A DNA stretch of 64,000 bases from Aporrectodea caliginosa (taxonomy: Eukaryota > Annelida > Clitellata > Crassiclitellata > Lumbricidae): NCBI GenBank assembly GCA_020284085.1, contig JACEVL010000163.1:124001-188000 (forward strand). The letters are read 5' to 3'. Made by a program: the position numbers and the translations under genes. This document shows positions 23,428-33,300 of this stretch, in pieces (position 1 is the stretch's first letter; every line of letters begins with the position of its first letter). The notes beneath the pieces are model-generated. The model was not told where the DNA came from. It made no database searches and saw nothing but the letters and a program-made list of their open reading frames with translations.

Positions 23428-23703
23428 ACTAACAGGTCGATAGTCCGAAGGTTCGATAGTCCGAAGGTTCTGTAGTCCGACATTAATCCGACCTAAAATC
23501 GTTTCATGAATCGAACTTCTGCTTACACTGCGATATCTTTTCATAATTCCAACTTCCGTTTAAGCAGGGATAATTTTCATCAATCCAACTTCTATTTAAG
23601 CAAGAATTCTGTTAATTAATCCAACTTCTACTCAAGCAAGATTTATTTTCATCCATCAAACTACGACGGCTTTCGGACCATCGAACCTTCAGACTATCGA
23701 TAC
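23428..23703. mobile_element. Putative MITE with CGATAGTCCGAAGGTTCGA ends
   Basis: Left: GGTCGATAGTCCGAAGGTTC, with the motif repeated once. Right, in reverse: TATCGATAGTCTGAAGGTTCG. Between them are about four degenerate copies of AATCCAACTTCTATTTAAGC. No target duplication could be fixed and there is no coding frame. Confidence 0.5.
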
Positions 23704-23729
23704 GTAAACATTTTAGACACATCATGAGC

Positions 23730-23880
23730 CGCAGGACAATATCAAGAGCAGCTTGATAACAGGTCTCGTGGAAGGTACCGAGGACGAGGAAGGCCGAGAA
23801 TATCATGTAACGACAACGTCCTGAACTTGCGGCTGCTGGCCTTATGAACGCAGTTCAAGACAAGACACTGGGCAGTGAGG
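23730..23880 (+). pseudogene. Possible LINE reverse-transcriptase fragment
   Basis: A frame reads GRYRGRGRPRISCNDNVLN, then a stop, then a frame with MNAVQDKTLG. This resembles the RGRGRPR..Y.DN...W segment near the C-terminus of some non-LTR reverse transcriptases. It is short and broken. Confidence 0.35.
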
Positions 23881-24191
23881 GTCCATTAATTAGGATAATT
23901 TATCAAAGATAAATAACATTTATAATTCAGCAAATAATATTATAATAACATGAACAAACAATTTATAGACTGCATAAATAGTCTAATCAAGAAATAGAGA
24001 AAACAATTATCCTTTAAACTTTCATGTTATCCAAAATGTGGTTTGCAATTAGTCAGACAATAAAGAATATTCGGTAGGCTACTTGTCGGTTTCACGACCC
24101 CCAAAAAGATCGTTTAATTATAACTAGGCTAGACGAGACCCCTGTAGGCCTACAGGAATGTGTTCACGACAATTAATATCTGTCTTCTAAT

Positions 24192-24329
24192 GACGACACT
24201 AACCCTAACCCTGACCCTAACCGACCCTCACGACTTCAAGTTTTATAGTCCATCGGTTACGTTGATGTTATGCCTCGTTGTTACGCGCCGTGAGGGTCGG
24301 TTAGGGTCAGGGTTAGGGTTAGTGTCGTC
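24192..24329. repeat. Perfect 39-bp inverted repeat with CCCTAA units
   Basis: The left arm, 24192-24230, contains ACTAACCCTAACCCTGACCC; the right arm, 24291-24329, is its exact complement, and the loop is 60 bases. The CCCTAA/TTAGGG units match the animal telomere repeat, but only two or three per arm and in hairpin form, so this is not a telomere. Confidence 0.9.
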
Positions 24330-24789
24330 CATGTTTTCTAATGACGAAACGTTCAGGTTTATGACGTAATAGATAGGGTGAACGTGCTAATTACCGTCAG
24401 GTACCCAGTTACCGTCATAAGTGAGCGTTTTTAATAAGTTTCTTTTTTGCGATTTTCTGGATTTACATTATTTTTTTAGTCACGAGTTCCTTATTAATCG
24501 CTTGATTAAATGCTGTAAAAGTTTTATTGTTATAAGCAGTTACGATTACAGAAAAAAAATATAAATCTTCCGCACGTAAAAGAGTGTGATATTTATCCGT
24601 TTTCTCGATAACGAACGACTGACAATTTTGACGCTTTTCTTTGTAATTGTTTAGTTGTGATCATCACCGCAACAAACAACGCATACCATAGACTTTTCTC
24701 TGCAACATTTTAGTATTTTACGACTAATTTAATGTTATATTCGTGAAATAATATCGATGACGCCAACTAACTTCTGAAAACAAGCAAAT

Positions 24790-24940
24790 ATTAATTACCG
24801 TCAGGCTATGACGATAGATTTTTTTAGTTAGCCTACCGGCATGACGAAAGTAGACAAATTTTTAATTACCGTCAGGCTATGACGATAGATTTTTTAGTTA
24901 CCGGCATGACGAAAGTAGACAATTTTGATACCGTCAGTAC
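24790..24940. repeat. Two tandem units with ACCGTCAGGCTATGACG
   Basis: About 70-bp units, each TAATTACCGTCAGGCTATGA ... TAGTTACCGGCATGACGAAA, at about 24794 and 24866. A third partial start, TACCGTCAG, is at about 24931. Both ACCGTCA and its inverted form are present. Confidence 0.8.
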
Positions 24941-25308
24941 ACGGATATAGCACAATGATTGTGGCATGGTCAAAAAAACTTGACATCTTTCTTTGTGGTT
25001 GGCTTTTCTGAGTACCACCTTGCTAAAAATCTTTAAACTTGATATTCATGAAATGATGGTTTCATCTATTACACTCCTAAATTGTTTAACTTCATCATTT
25101 ATGGACCAAACTTAGTGCAGTTTCTTCTAAGATAATTAAACTATACAGTTTGGTTTCATTATGCCCCATTTTATAAACCCCAAATACATCATCTAACCCA
25201 TTACCCATTAAACTAAATTTATTCATATAACATCCTTATGATGAAAGTTTTCTAACCAATCTATTAGCGCTTGGGACTTCTCGGTCGTGTGCTCTTGTGA
25301 CAAACTGT

Positions 25309-25830
25309 GAAACAAGTCTCCAATGATGAAGTCATGACAAACAGTCAAACTAATCTCCAACATAATGTCAGTGATGAAGTCATGACAGTGAAACAAGTGT
25401 GTAACCTAATGTCAGTGATGAAGTCATGACAACAGTGAAACAAGTTTCCAATCATGTCAATGATGAAGTCATGACAAACAGTGAAACAAGTGTGTAATGT
25501 AATGTCAGTGATGAAGTCATGACAAACAGTGAAACAAGTTTCCAATCTAATGTCAATGATGAAGTCATGACAAATAGTGAAACAAATCTCCAATCTAATG
25601 TAAGTGATGAAGTCGTGACAAACAGTGAAACAAGTGTGTAATGTAATGTCAGTGATGAAGTCATGACAAACAGTGAAACAAGTTTCCAATCTAATGTCAA
25701 TGATGAAGTCATGACAAATAGTGAAACAAATCTCCAATCTAATGTCAGTGATTAAGTCGTGACAAACAGTGAAACAAGTGTGTAATGTAATGTCAGTGAT
25801 GAAGTCATGACGAACAGTGACACAAGACTG
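25309..25830. repeat. 48-bp minisatellite, about 11 units
   Basis: The core GTCAGTGATGAAGTCATGAC followed by AAACAGTGAAACAAG repeats about every 48 bp. Units alternate between TTTCCAATCTAAT, GTGTGTAATGTAAT and CTCCAATCTAAT endings, giving a 144-bp higher-order unit. Because 48 is a multiple of three, the minus strand stays open (CFTVCHDFITDI repeats), but this is a by-product of the period. Confidence 0.95.
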
Positions 25831-25989
25831 CAGAGAGGCGGTAAGTCAGCAGAAAAACCACCAAGAACTCACTACAACTGTTCAACCGGCAGGTGCTGGA
25901 AAACAGAAGAACTTCGAAGAAAAACTCTGAAATGTTAAGAAGCTTAAGAAGACAGACAGTGTGAGATGTGAAACTCCTTAAATCAATGT

Positions 25990-26125
25990 TTAAATTTAAA
26001 TCAAAATTAAAAACTTATCTATTCTCATTACACTATGACTAAGAACACAGCGCAACGCGCTCTCGTGCAAGACTTGTCTTGTTAAAGCGCGTTATAAATG
26101 CCTAATTGTATTGTATTGTATTGTA
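25990..26125 (+). mobile_element. LINE 3' end with (TTGTA)n tail
   Basis: TTAAATCAAAATTAAAAACT and AACGCGCTCTCGTGCAAGAC match the 3' end of the LINE copy at 13560-13690. The tail is GCGCGTTATAAATG then ATTGT pentamers. It interrupts the 24064-27448 element. Confidence 0.8.
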
Positions 26126-26131
26126 ATGTTC

Positions 26132-26260
26132 TGTCTCTTTTGTGGGGAAACGTTTGAGGAATCCTGGATACAGTGCCAAAATTGCCAAGGTTGGGTGCAC
26201 AAATTCTGCACTCAACTGGATGATGGAGACTTCTACTTCTATGACAATTGTAAAAAATAG
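26132..26260 (+). pseudogene. PHD-like zinc-finger remnant of a transposase
   Basis: A 42-residue frame to a stop reads CLFCGETFEESWIQCQNCQG and goes on WVHKFC. Cys-x2-Cys...W.QC..C..WVH..C is the C-terminal PHD-like finger found in pogo/Tigger- and piggyBac-associated transposases. No upstream DDE domain is readable; the LINE tail just before it may have removed the link. Confidence 0.5.
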
Positions 26261-26910
26261 ACCTAGCCTACTAACAACACAGAAAATTTCTGTGCCTTGC
26301 AATAAAGTCACCCATAATAATAGCCTAGGACCCTAGCTTAGTCGTGGCTCTTTTCTATTTTAAAATTTGTTTTTTTTATCCAAAGTAAACTTACTAATAC
26401 TGAGGCAAAGGTGAGTTGTGTTGTTGCATAAAAAGTTGTTAATGTTGAACTGTGTTGTTGTATTAAGAGGGGCTGATACTCAGCTGAAAGCCGAGATTCA
26501 GTGTTATATTTAAAAACTGATTACATTGAGCATTAGGCTATAGATAGCAGCGTTAGGCCTACATTAAAAACGGTAGTTATGTCAGTGTTGAGCAGAGAGT
26601 GCTGTTAGTTATTCTGTCAAAAACTGACATAGGCTATAGGGTTCTATTAGGCTATGTAATTTCTATTAGGCCTATGTCTCCCCTGGACAGATCGTGTATT
26701 TTCTAGTCGGGCATTAATTTGTTTTGTGCTTTCGACAAGTTGTTCATTTTTAAGTTTTGAGATAGGCCTACAGCAGAATATGTGCTCTATAATTTTGTTG
26801 CTTTTGTTTGCTCACGAAATAAAGCATTTGGGAATAAAACACCCGGCGTCTATTATTGATTTTCGCCATTGTTTTGGACGATATCTAGACGTCGGCACTA
26901 TGTCAGACTG

Positions 26911-27090
26911 ACGATAACTAGATAGCGTCATCCTCTGACTGGACGATAACTAGATACCGTCATCCTCTGACTGGACGATAACTAGATACCGTCATCCTCT
27001 GACTGGACGATAACTAGATAGCGTCATCCTCTGACTGGACGATAACTAGATAGCGTCATCCTCTGACTGGACGATAACTAGATAACGTCA
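26911..27090. repeat. 32-bp tandem array, six units
   Basis: ACGATAACTAGATAGCGTCA plus TCCTCTGACTGG, with starts at 26911, 26943, 26975, 27007, 27039 and 27071. Units vary at one base (AGCGTCA, ACCGTCA, AACGTCA). The near identity indicates recent amplification. It lies inside the 24064-27448 element. Confidence 0.95.
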
Positions 27091-27448
27091 CCATGGCGAT
27101 AGATGAAAAATCAAGACGGTAACTGAAAATATGACAAAATTCGGATAAAACTACTTTTTGTAACGCATAAGGTGCAGTCATAAAAACACTTATATTCGTC
27201 AACTGAAGATGCGAGCGGGTTTTTAGTCACTGCAAAATTTCAGAGTCACAGGTGACATGTTTATATTTTTAAATCCTTGTCGAACGCTTAAAAAATCTCG
27301 CTTATGACGGTAAATGGCACTTTCACCCTAAGTTCTGACGTAACATAGAATTAAAATAACGTAGAATATGAAGAATTTTAAATGAGGTAATATATGAAGA
27401 ATTTTAAGGTCGTGAAACCGACAAGTAGCCTAGCCTACCGAATATTCT

Positions 27449-28016
27449 ATGAAGCCAACCGTCGCGAAGCGACGATGGCGATATGACATGACTTGGCATT
27501 AATTTATAATGTGCTACATGTATTACATTATACATGGTAGCATGAATAGAATAGGCCTAATACGTCACTCGCTCTTACGTATGTCGCCTACGTCAATAAA
27601 TAACGACGGTTGGCGATAGCCTCTCCGTCTGTCTCTGTCTGTCTGTATGTCTGTCTAGCTCTTGCTCTATATCCTTGTCGAATAAATAGCATTATTTTAT
27701 AATGTATTATATTTATTTATTTAAATAAAAAAATAGTGCAGTCCCGTGCACAACTGGATGACGTTTCGGCCTAAATCGATTGTAAACGGCGGACTAGGTA
27801 TAGCCTGTAAATATTAATACTGTAGGCCTACACGTAAGTCTTCACTTGATTGAACAATTTACTCGGGCAACTGAGAACCTTTATATTTTTGATTGGAGAT
27901 GTAATTTAAATTAACGTAGTGTGAGATTTTACAACCATGAGCGGTTAGCTGCGTGTTACGGGGCGATAATTTTGAATTTTTGCCTTGTTTTATTGACGAA
28001 AGTTTTCGGAAGCAAA
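27449..28016. other. Upstream region of the ankyrin/SOCS gene
   Basis: It contains a short inverted repeat (GCCAACCGTCG at about 27455, CGACGGTTGGC at about 27604), a CTGTCTGTCTGTATGTCTGT stretch and AT-rich sequence. A frame in phase with the gene runs upstream to a GTG at 27921 but has no ATG, so I treat it as 5' UTR. Confidence 0.4.
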
Positions 28017-29084
28017 ATGGACGTTCCGGAAAGCGGAATGTCTGCAGGCAATTGGTCAGATTTAGCATCAGAGATCTACTATGCCACAGCCAGCCATGAC
28101 TTCGTTAGGTTCAGGGCAGCGCTGGACCGCGGATTTTCGCCGTGGACCCTCTTCTCGAAGGACTGGACCGATTCACATCCTATCGAGGCGTTTGAATCGC
28201 AGACAAGAAGACACAGACCTTGCAGTAGTAAGCCGTCCAGTCTGCTGGAGTTGGCCGTACGGTGCAACTTCCACCCGGCCGTGGAGTACCTCATCCGGAG
28301 TACAGAAGTACCAACGGTACCCGCTTTCTACTGGGCTTGCCGCTTGGGGCTGGATGGGATAGGGCGTCTGCTTTGGACGGCTGCTCTTGACGCCGTGAAG
28401 CACGACACCGTGGCTAAGTACTTCGAAGCGATGATCAAGTACGATCGGATCGATCTGGCGACGGAACTGATCGATATGAACGCGTTCGATCCGAACAGGA
28501 AGTTGATCGATATTTCAGCGAACAGTCCTAAGACCCTCGTCCACGTGTGCGTCGAACACGATGTCGTCCAGATGCTACGGCGGTTGCTGGATCGCGGATC
28601 AAAGACGGATGGGAGAGATGGAGACGGGTACAGTCCCCTCAACCTGGCGCTCTTTCTCGGCCACTACGACTGCTGTCGGTGCCTGCTCCGTAACGGAGCC
28701 AACCCCAACTGCATGATCTACATCGGGGGCACACCGGTCAATCTGTCCCTCTACGAGCTGTACGAGTCATACCCGTCGGAGATACGTCAGGGCGGTGGTG
28801 CAGACTCGATCGCTAGGCTTCTGGTGAGGGCCGGGATGGACCTGACCGAACAAAAGTGGTTGCTTCGGAAGGACGTTGAGAGGGCGTCGCGTGGCGCCAT
28901 TGGGGTCGAAGTTCATCGGATGCTGGCGACGCTGTGCGGTCAGCCGACTTCGCTGCAGATGATCTGCTTGCGTTTAGTAAGACGACATCTCTCTTACGTC
29001 GGACGGGGAACCAGCGTACTCGACAGGATTGAAGGACTTCCGGTTCCGCTTCGGCTTAAGACGGAAATGCGTTTGGACGACTGA
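28017..29084 (+). CDS. Ankyrin-repeat and SOCS-box (ASB) protein, intronless
   Basis: Predicted 355-residue substrate adaptor of an Elongin B/C-Cullin-5 E3 ubiquitin ligase, acting in the cytosol. Ankyrin units are readable at about 74-95 (SSLLELAVRCNFHPAVEYLI), 172-204 (KTLVHVCVEHDVVQMLRRLL), 205-233 (YSPLNLALFLGHYDCCRCLL) and a divergent one at 237-275. The C-terminus is a SOCS box: BC box TSLQMICLRLVRRHL (311-325) for Elongin C and LPVP (341-344), the Cul5 box. The ATG at 28017 has an excellent context (GCAAAATGG); the frame extends upstream only from a GTG. The gene is one exon and more GC-rich than its surroundings. It suits an ASB of the vertebrate ASB family but I cannot assign the orthologue. 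A weak polyadenylation signal, ATTAAA, is at 29494. Confidence 0.9.
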   Translation: MDVPESGMSAGNWSDLASEIYYATASHDFVRFRAALDRGFSPWTLFSKDWTDSHPIEAFESQTRRHRPCSSKPSSLLELAVRCNFHPAVEYLIRSTEVPTVPAFYWACRLGLDGIGRLLWTAALDAVKHDTVAKYFEAMIKYDRIDLATELIDMNAFDPNRKLIDISANSPKTLVHVCVEHDVVQMLRRLLDRGSKTDGRDGDGYSPLNLALFLGHYDCCRCLLRNGANPNCMIYIGGTPVNLSLYELYESYPSEIRQGGGADSIARLLVRAGMDLTEQKWLLRKDVERASRGAIGVEVHRMLATLCGQPTSLQMICLRLVRRHLSYVGRGTSVLDRIEGLPVPLRLKTEMRLDD

Positions 29085-30222
29085 CGCCAGGCAGAAAGTC
29101 ATTACCTTTATAGCATCGTCATTCGTCAACCTCTATTTGGCTCTAAGACTAGATGAACTGTAACAATGATGCTCTTACTCAAAACTCCATATACCTAACC
29201 GTCATTCTAAACCCCTCTGCACACACCGGGAAAAAAACGACATTCCCTGCCCCATGACAATCCCTTTCTCTGTCCCTTCTCGTTCCAGTGATAGTAGAGT
29301 TCATTACTATTAAACAAGGTCAAGCTGTCACTTCCTTTCGCTCGGACGCTGTGTTTTAACGCACTGTATATAGACTTGTATGGTTTTTAAAAATCACCAG
29401 TCGTCTATCTCTTGCAATATGCTTTAAATCGATTTTAGGCCTACTAATGGATGTTTAAGGCTACTCAGTTAGGCCTGCCTGCTGAAGCAAATAATTAAAT
29501 CTTAAATCGTCTGTAAGTAATTAAAATGAATTTTTATTTGACGTATTATCTAAGAAATATTGAATTAATCAGATTAATTTAGACGAATCACAAAATCTTC
29601 AAATCAGACTGAGACAAAAAAGATATTGGCAAGTCATTTATGCATTGTCAACGAAACAAGAAACGTAGGTCTCTTACATAATACTTACCGATTACCTGAT
29701 GAGCATCATCATCCGAATAGGCTACCTGGAAGTTTACTGTGCCTTAATTAACTTGCCAAATTGACGTATCTTGATTTGCAACTCAGAGTAATATTCATAA
29801 AAAAAATATAGCGACAAAGTTAGCCTACGTAAAAGGCGTGTCGATTTCCAGTTATATCACGAGCTAACAACGGAATTGAAATCGGTTAATTGTCTTTCCA
29901 AGCACATTCTGCGACACTCCTTCTCAACTGAACGACATTTGCTCAAGCATGTCTTTGTATGGCAGAAAGAGGCGCTGTATAAATATTTATTACACGCACA
30001 CATACAATACATATACATGCATACATAAAATATTCATACTATCATGCATACGTACATGCATACATAGTTTATACATTTACAGCCATGCATGCATAATATT
30101 CATACATACATTCATTCGTTACATAATAGGCTATACGACAGTTAATGAAAATGCTAATGGCTGTTCGCTTGTCGTTCGTTACGAGCTCTGATGTAGCAGA
30201 ATGATTGTGATCGTATTCTTCT
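29085..30222. other. Region between the ASB gene and copy A of the membrane-protein gene
   Basis: The two genes converge here. From about 29760 the sequence matches 42780-43060 (for example TATATCACGAGCTAACAACG and GGAATTGAAATCGGTTAATT), so this is the 3' boundary of the tandem duplication. An AGGCGCTGTATAAATATT tail at about 29968 marks a LINE/SINE end. ATAC-type repeats follow (29990-30120). Confidence 0.55.
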
Positions 30223-30369
30223 CTATTTCTGTTCGCTACTGAACTGTTCGATAGGAACAATCCATCCCCAACTGTCATCCAGAATCCTCGGAGGAGCATG
30301 TCCATTCGATGAGGATGGCTTGGAATCTAGCGCTGGTATCATCTTCTTTCTTTCGTCAGTTTTCACCCG
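30223..30369 (-). CDS. Copy A exon 7: cytoplasmic tail and stop
   Basis: Read from CCCTTCTAG: RVKTDERKKMIPALDSKPSS, then SNGHAPPRILDDSWGWIVPI and EQFSSEQK before TAG. It is in phase with the transmembrane reading of exon 6, not with the ectodomain reading, which would stop after four residues. The tail aligns with copy B but has Trp where B has a tyrosine. Confidence 0.75.
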   Translation of the reverse strand, partial: RVKTDERKKMIPALDSKPSSSNGHAPPRILDDSWGWIVPIEQFSSEQK

Positions 30370-33300
30370 CTAGAAGGGAAAACAGAAGACGAAATTAGCA
30401 AACAAGCAGTTTAGCCGATATGAGAGATTCGTGTGTGTTGTAATAGCTAGGGTAGGTGTTTCCTAAGGATCCTCGCTAAGGGTTCGGTGCGATAGGGCCT
30501 CTCTAGAATCTTATGTTTTAAATTAAGTTCTATTGAGATCCAAAGATAGTTTCTGGTACGACTTAATATTATTAGCTGGATCCTATTGCAGGATCTTTAC
30601 ATAACCTATCACAGGTTAGTCCTATTAAAATCCAAAGACAGATTCTCAGGTCCTTTTATAAATCTCATGAGAAAGGATAATTTCGCCTTTGTGAAATTTC
30701 ACAAGGCGCTATGTAAATGATTAGATATATGTTCAGATAGCTTCTGCTAAAGACAATGGAATCAGTTATGATGCATTGGAACCGTTCTGTTATTAATACT
30801 TCGGTCAATTATTCATAAGCAATACATCATTGTATCGTTTACGAATACAGTATTTGACATTGAGTATTACATACTTTATTATCGTCGACTCATTTCTTTG
30901 ACTGTGTCAATTCTGACACAACTCGTTGCTGTTTACTATTTTCATACTGACGTGGATAAACGCAGAAAAACCACTTGCTCAGGACTTCCTCCCCTTCGAC
31001 GCCTTCTCTCTTCGATCACTGATAACAGAGCTGCAGGATTTCACTGCAGCCGACCTCATCTTTGATTACACTTTCACAGATAGCAGCCTCTAGACCTACA
31101 CGGAATTCATAGGCTCTGCCATGTGTAACATTTTCTCCTCTTCCTGTTTCTTCTTCTATTCTTCCACCTTCTCTTCCACCTCCATTTTTTTCTTGTCCAT
31201 AATTTTTACTTCTCTTCCTCCTCCACTTTCTTTTTCTTCACCAACTTCGTTTCCATCTCTTCCTCGTCTTTTTTCTGTCTTTCACTTCTTGTTCTTCTTG
31301 AACGGCAGGCAGCCTATTCCTTTTTATAGACATCATGTATCAAATGTGGGTCTTTTCAGCGACAGGCACTGGAAGTGAATCTTACAGTACAAAGAATGGA
31401 AAACTTGCTTGTTTTCACAACCCAGATGCACATTAAAGCGGAGGGAGCACAACAGCCTGGTTGCTTATTGTTTATTGCCCCAATCCCAGCTGACTTCGTT
31501 ATTTTGATGGCTAACGTCATCTGAAGCCAGACTCAGCCATCGACTGTGCACCACACCCAATGTCATCTGTTGTAGATAGATGACGCATTGCACATATGCC
31601 CATCATGTTGTGGTTTCTGAGCCTCAGTCAAATGATCCAACCAACATAGGATAACATCAATTTATCGTTTTAGCTAATACAATGTCCAAGGCGCTGATGC
31701 ACTTTACTCTGCGTACATTATATTTCAGACTTGCCTGGTACAGTTATCCAACTTGCTATAGGCCTATGTAGCGTTACTCTCGACCGCTGCGGTTGTCAGG
31801 CTTGGCGCTGTGCTATTGCTAGTTGTTGTTTAACGACGCTGTTTCATAACAAATATGATTAGCGTCGCCCTCCTCATTTCTCCAGGCTTGGGACTGGCAC
31901 TACCACATGGAAAGGTATCATCATCGTCATCATCATCATCGTCGTCGTCGTCGTCGTCGTCATCATCATCATCATTATCATCATCATCACAGTTAGCATC
32001 ATCTCCACAATCATCATCTCCGTCATCACCACGACCTTCATATCCATGACCACCACCATCTCCAAGATCACAGCCATGTCCATCATCACCACGCTCACCA
32101 TCCTCACCACCATCTCCATCATAACTACAATCTCCGTCACCAGGCTCATTACCAACACCGCCACTTCCACCATTACTACCATCCTCCTCCTCCTCCTCCC
32201 CCTCCTCCTCCACATCATCATTATTATTATCATCAACGTCAGGAGCAGCAGAAACAGTATAAAAAAAACAACAACGAAAATAGGATCACAGCAGATAAAA
32301 ACGCAGCACTGTGCCAGCGTTAGCGTAGGAGCTATAGAAGTTTCCAGATTAGATCAAAAAATTAACCAGATAATTCTGAAGCAGATGAGAACAGATCATA
32401 GACGATCAAGAGCAAACCAGGGTAGATAAAAATAACGAGCCAGACGGCGTAGGCTAAAGCGACCGTAGATGTAATAAGAAAATACCTTTTTGTCTTTTTT
32501 CCTCCAACAACAGACGATGCAGATGATGAGCAGCGGAAAGATGGCCAGAAGAATCAAGAGCAGTGCACGCTAGATGTTCGCCCAAATATGCGACCTGTAC
32601 TTTGTCCTTACGAGCAGGCAGTCCTTTGTAGATGATTATAACAGTTGCATTTGCCTATGAAATGAGTAGAAACACAGGACATCGGTCAGTTTTATGTTAG
32701 GATTAGCTCTTTTCGGTTATCTTAATTCTACATTTTGTATTGCTTCATTACACGCATTTCAATTAAGTGAAATGTTGCCCGTCAAAAAGGATAAAATGGT
32801 ACGTTAACACACTGATCTTTTGCAGTTGCCAAAAGCAAGACGTAAAGAGGGAAAGAGACTGACAGTCAGTCAGACAGAAAAATCTTTATCTTGATGGAGC
32901 GCACCAAGTTCGCAGCCCCGCAAAGTTGCTGCCAATCATCTCCTTGTCCATCTCGCCCGTGCCTGTCATGTCATGACCAACCAAAACTGCCATCTACGGA
33001 TGACCTCAGGCGATTTAAAGACACATCAAGCTCCGCATTACGTGCACCTGATTGGTGACAGGTCAAGTTCAAATGAACATCTATGACTACATACCGACTA
33101 CCTAGTACCTAGCCGACCTTCTGTCCATCAAATACCTTCTAACGAGCCACCTACCTACCTGCCTACCCATGGGCGTATTTAGGGGTGGTTTTACGAGTTC
33201 AAACCCCCGAAATAAGTGATAAAAATTTTTTCCATGCTTTTACATGCAAAATCTAAAAAACAGGACTTTTGCGACCATTTCTAATGTAAACCCCCGAAAT

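Larger units (their letters stand above)
24064..27448. mobile_element. Putative 3.4-kb DNA transposon with long inverted ends
   Basis: The ends are inverted repeats: AGAATATTCGGTAGGCTAC at 24064 and, in reverse, AGAATATTCGGTAGGCTAG from 27448, continuing through CTTGTCGGTTTCACGACC, about 36 bp with a 5-base duplication on the right. Further in, GACGTAATAGATAGGGTGAA (24363) and ACCGTCATAAG pair with the reversed 27298-27348. Inside lie a perfect 39-bp palindrome, repeats carrying TACCGTCA, a 48-bp and a 32-bp tandem array, a LINE 3' end and a zinc-finger remnant of transposase type. No target duplication was resolved, and no transposase catalytic domain is readable. Confidence 0.6.

Noticed and set aside
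24192..24329. Interstitial telomere
   Set aside because: Only two or three CCCTAA units per arm, arranged as an inverted repeat; not a telomeric array.
25345..25737. Repeated open frame on the minus strand (CHDFITDI units)
   Set aside because: The 48-bp period is a multiple of three, so the frame stays open by arithmetic; there are no domain or splice signals.
25309..25830. CRISPR-like array
   Set aside because: The repeats are contiguous with no unique spacers, and this is animal DNA.
27921..28016. In-frame extension upstream of the ASB gene
   Set aside because: It begins with GTG, not ATG, and has no splice acceptor or conserved sequence. The ATG at 28017 has a strong start context and the protein is a normal length for the family.
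31830..32236. Asp-rich and Met-rich frames
   Set aside because: They are translations of the ATC/GTC triplet region in copy A intron 6.
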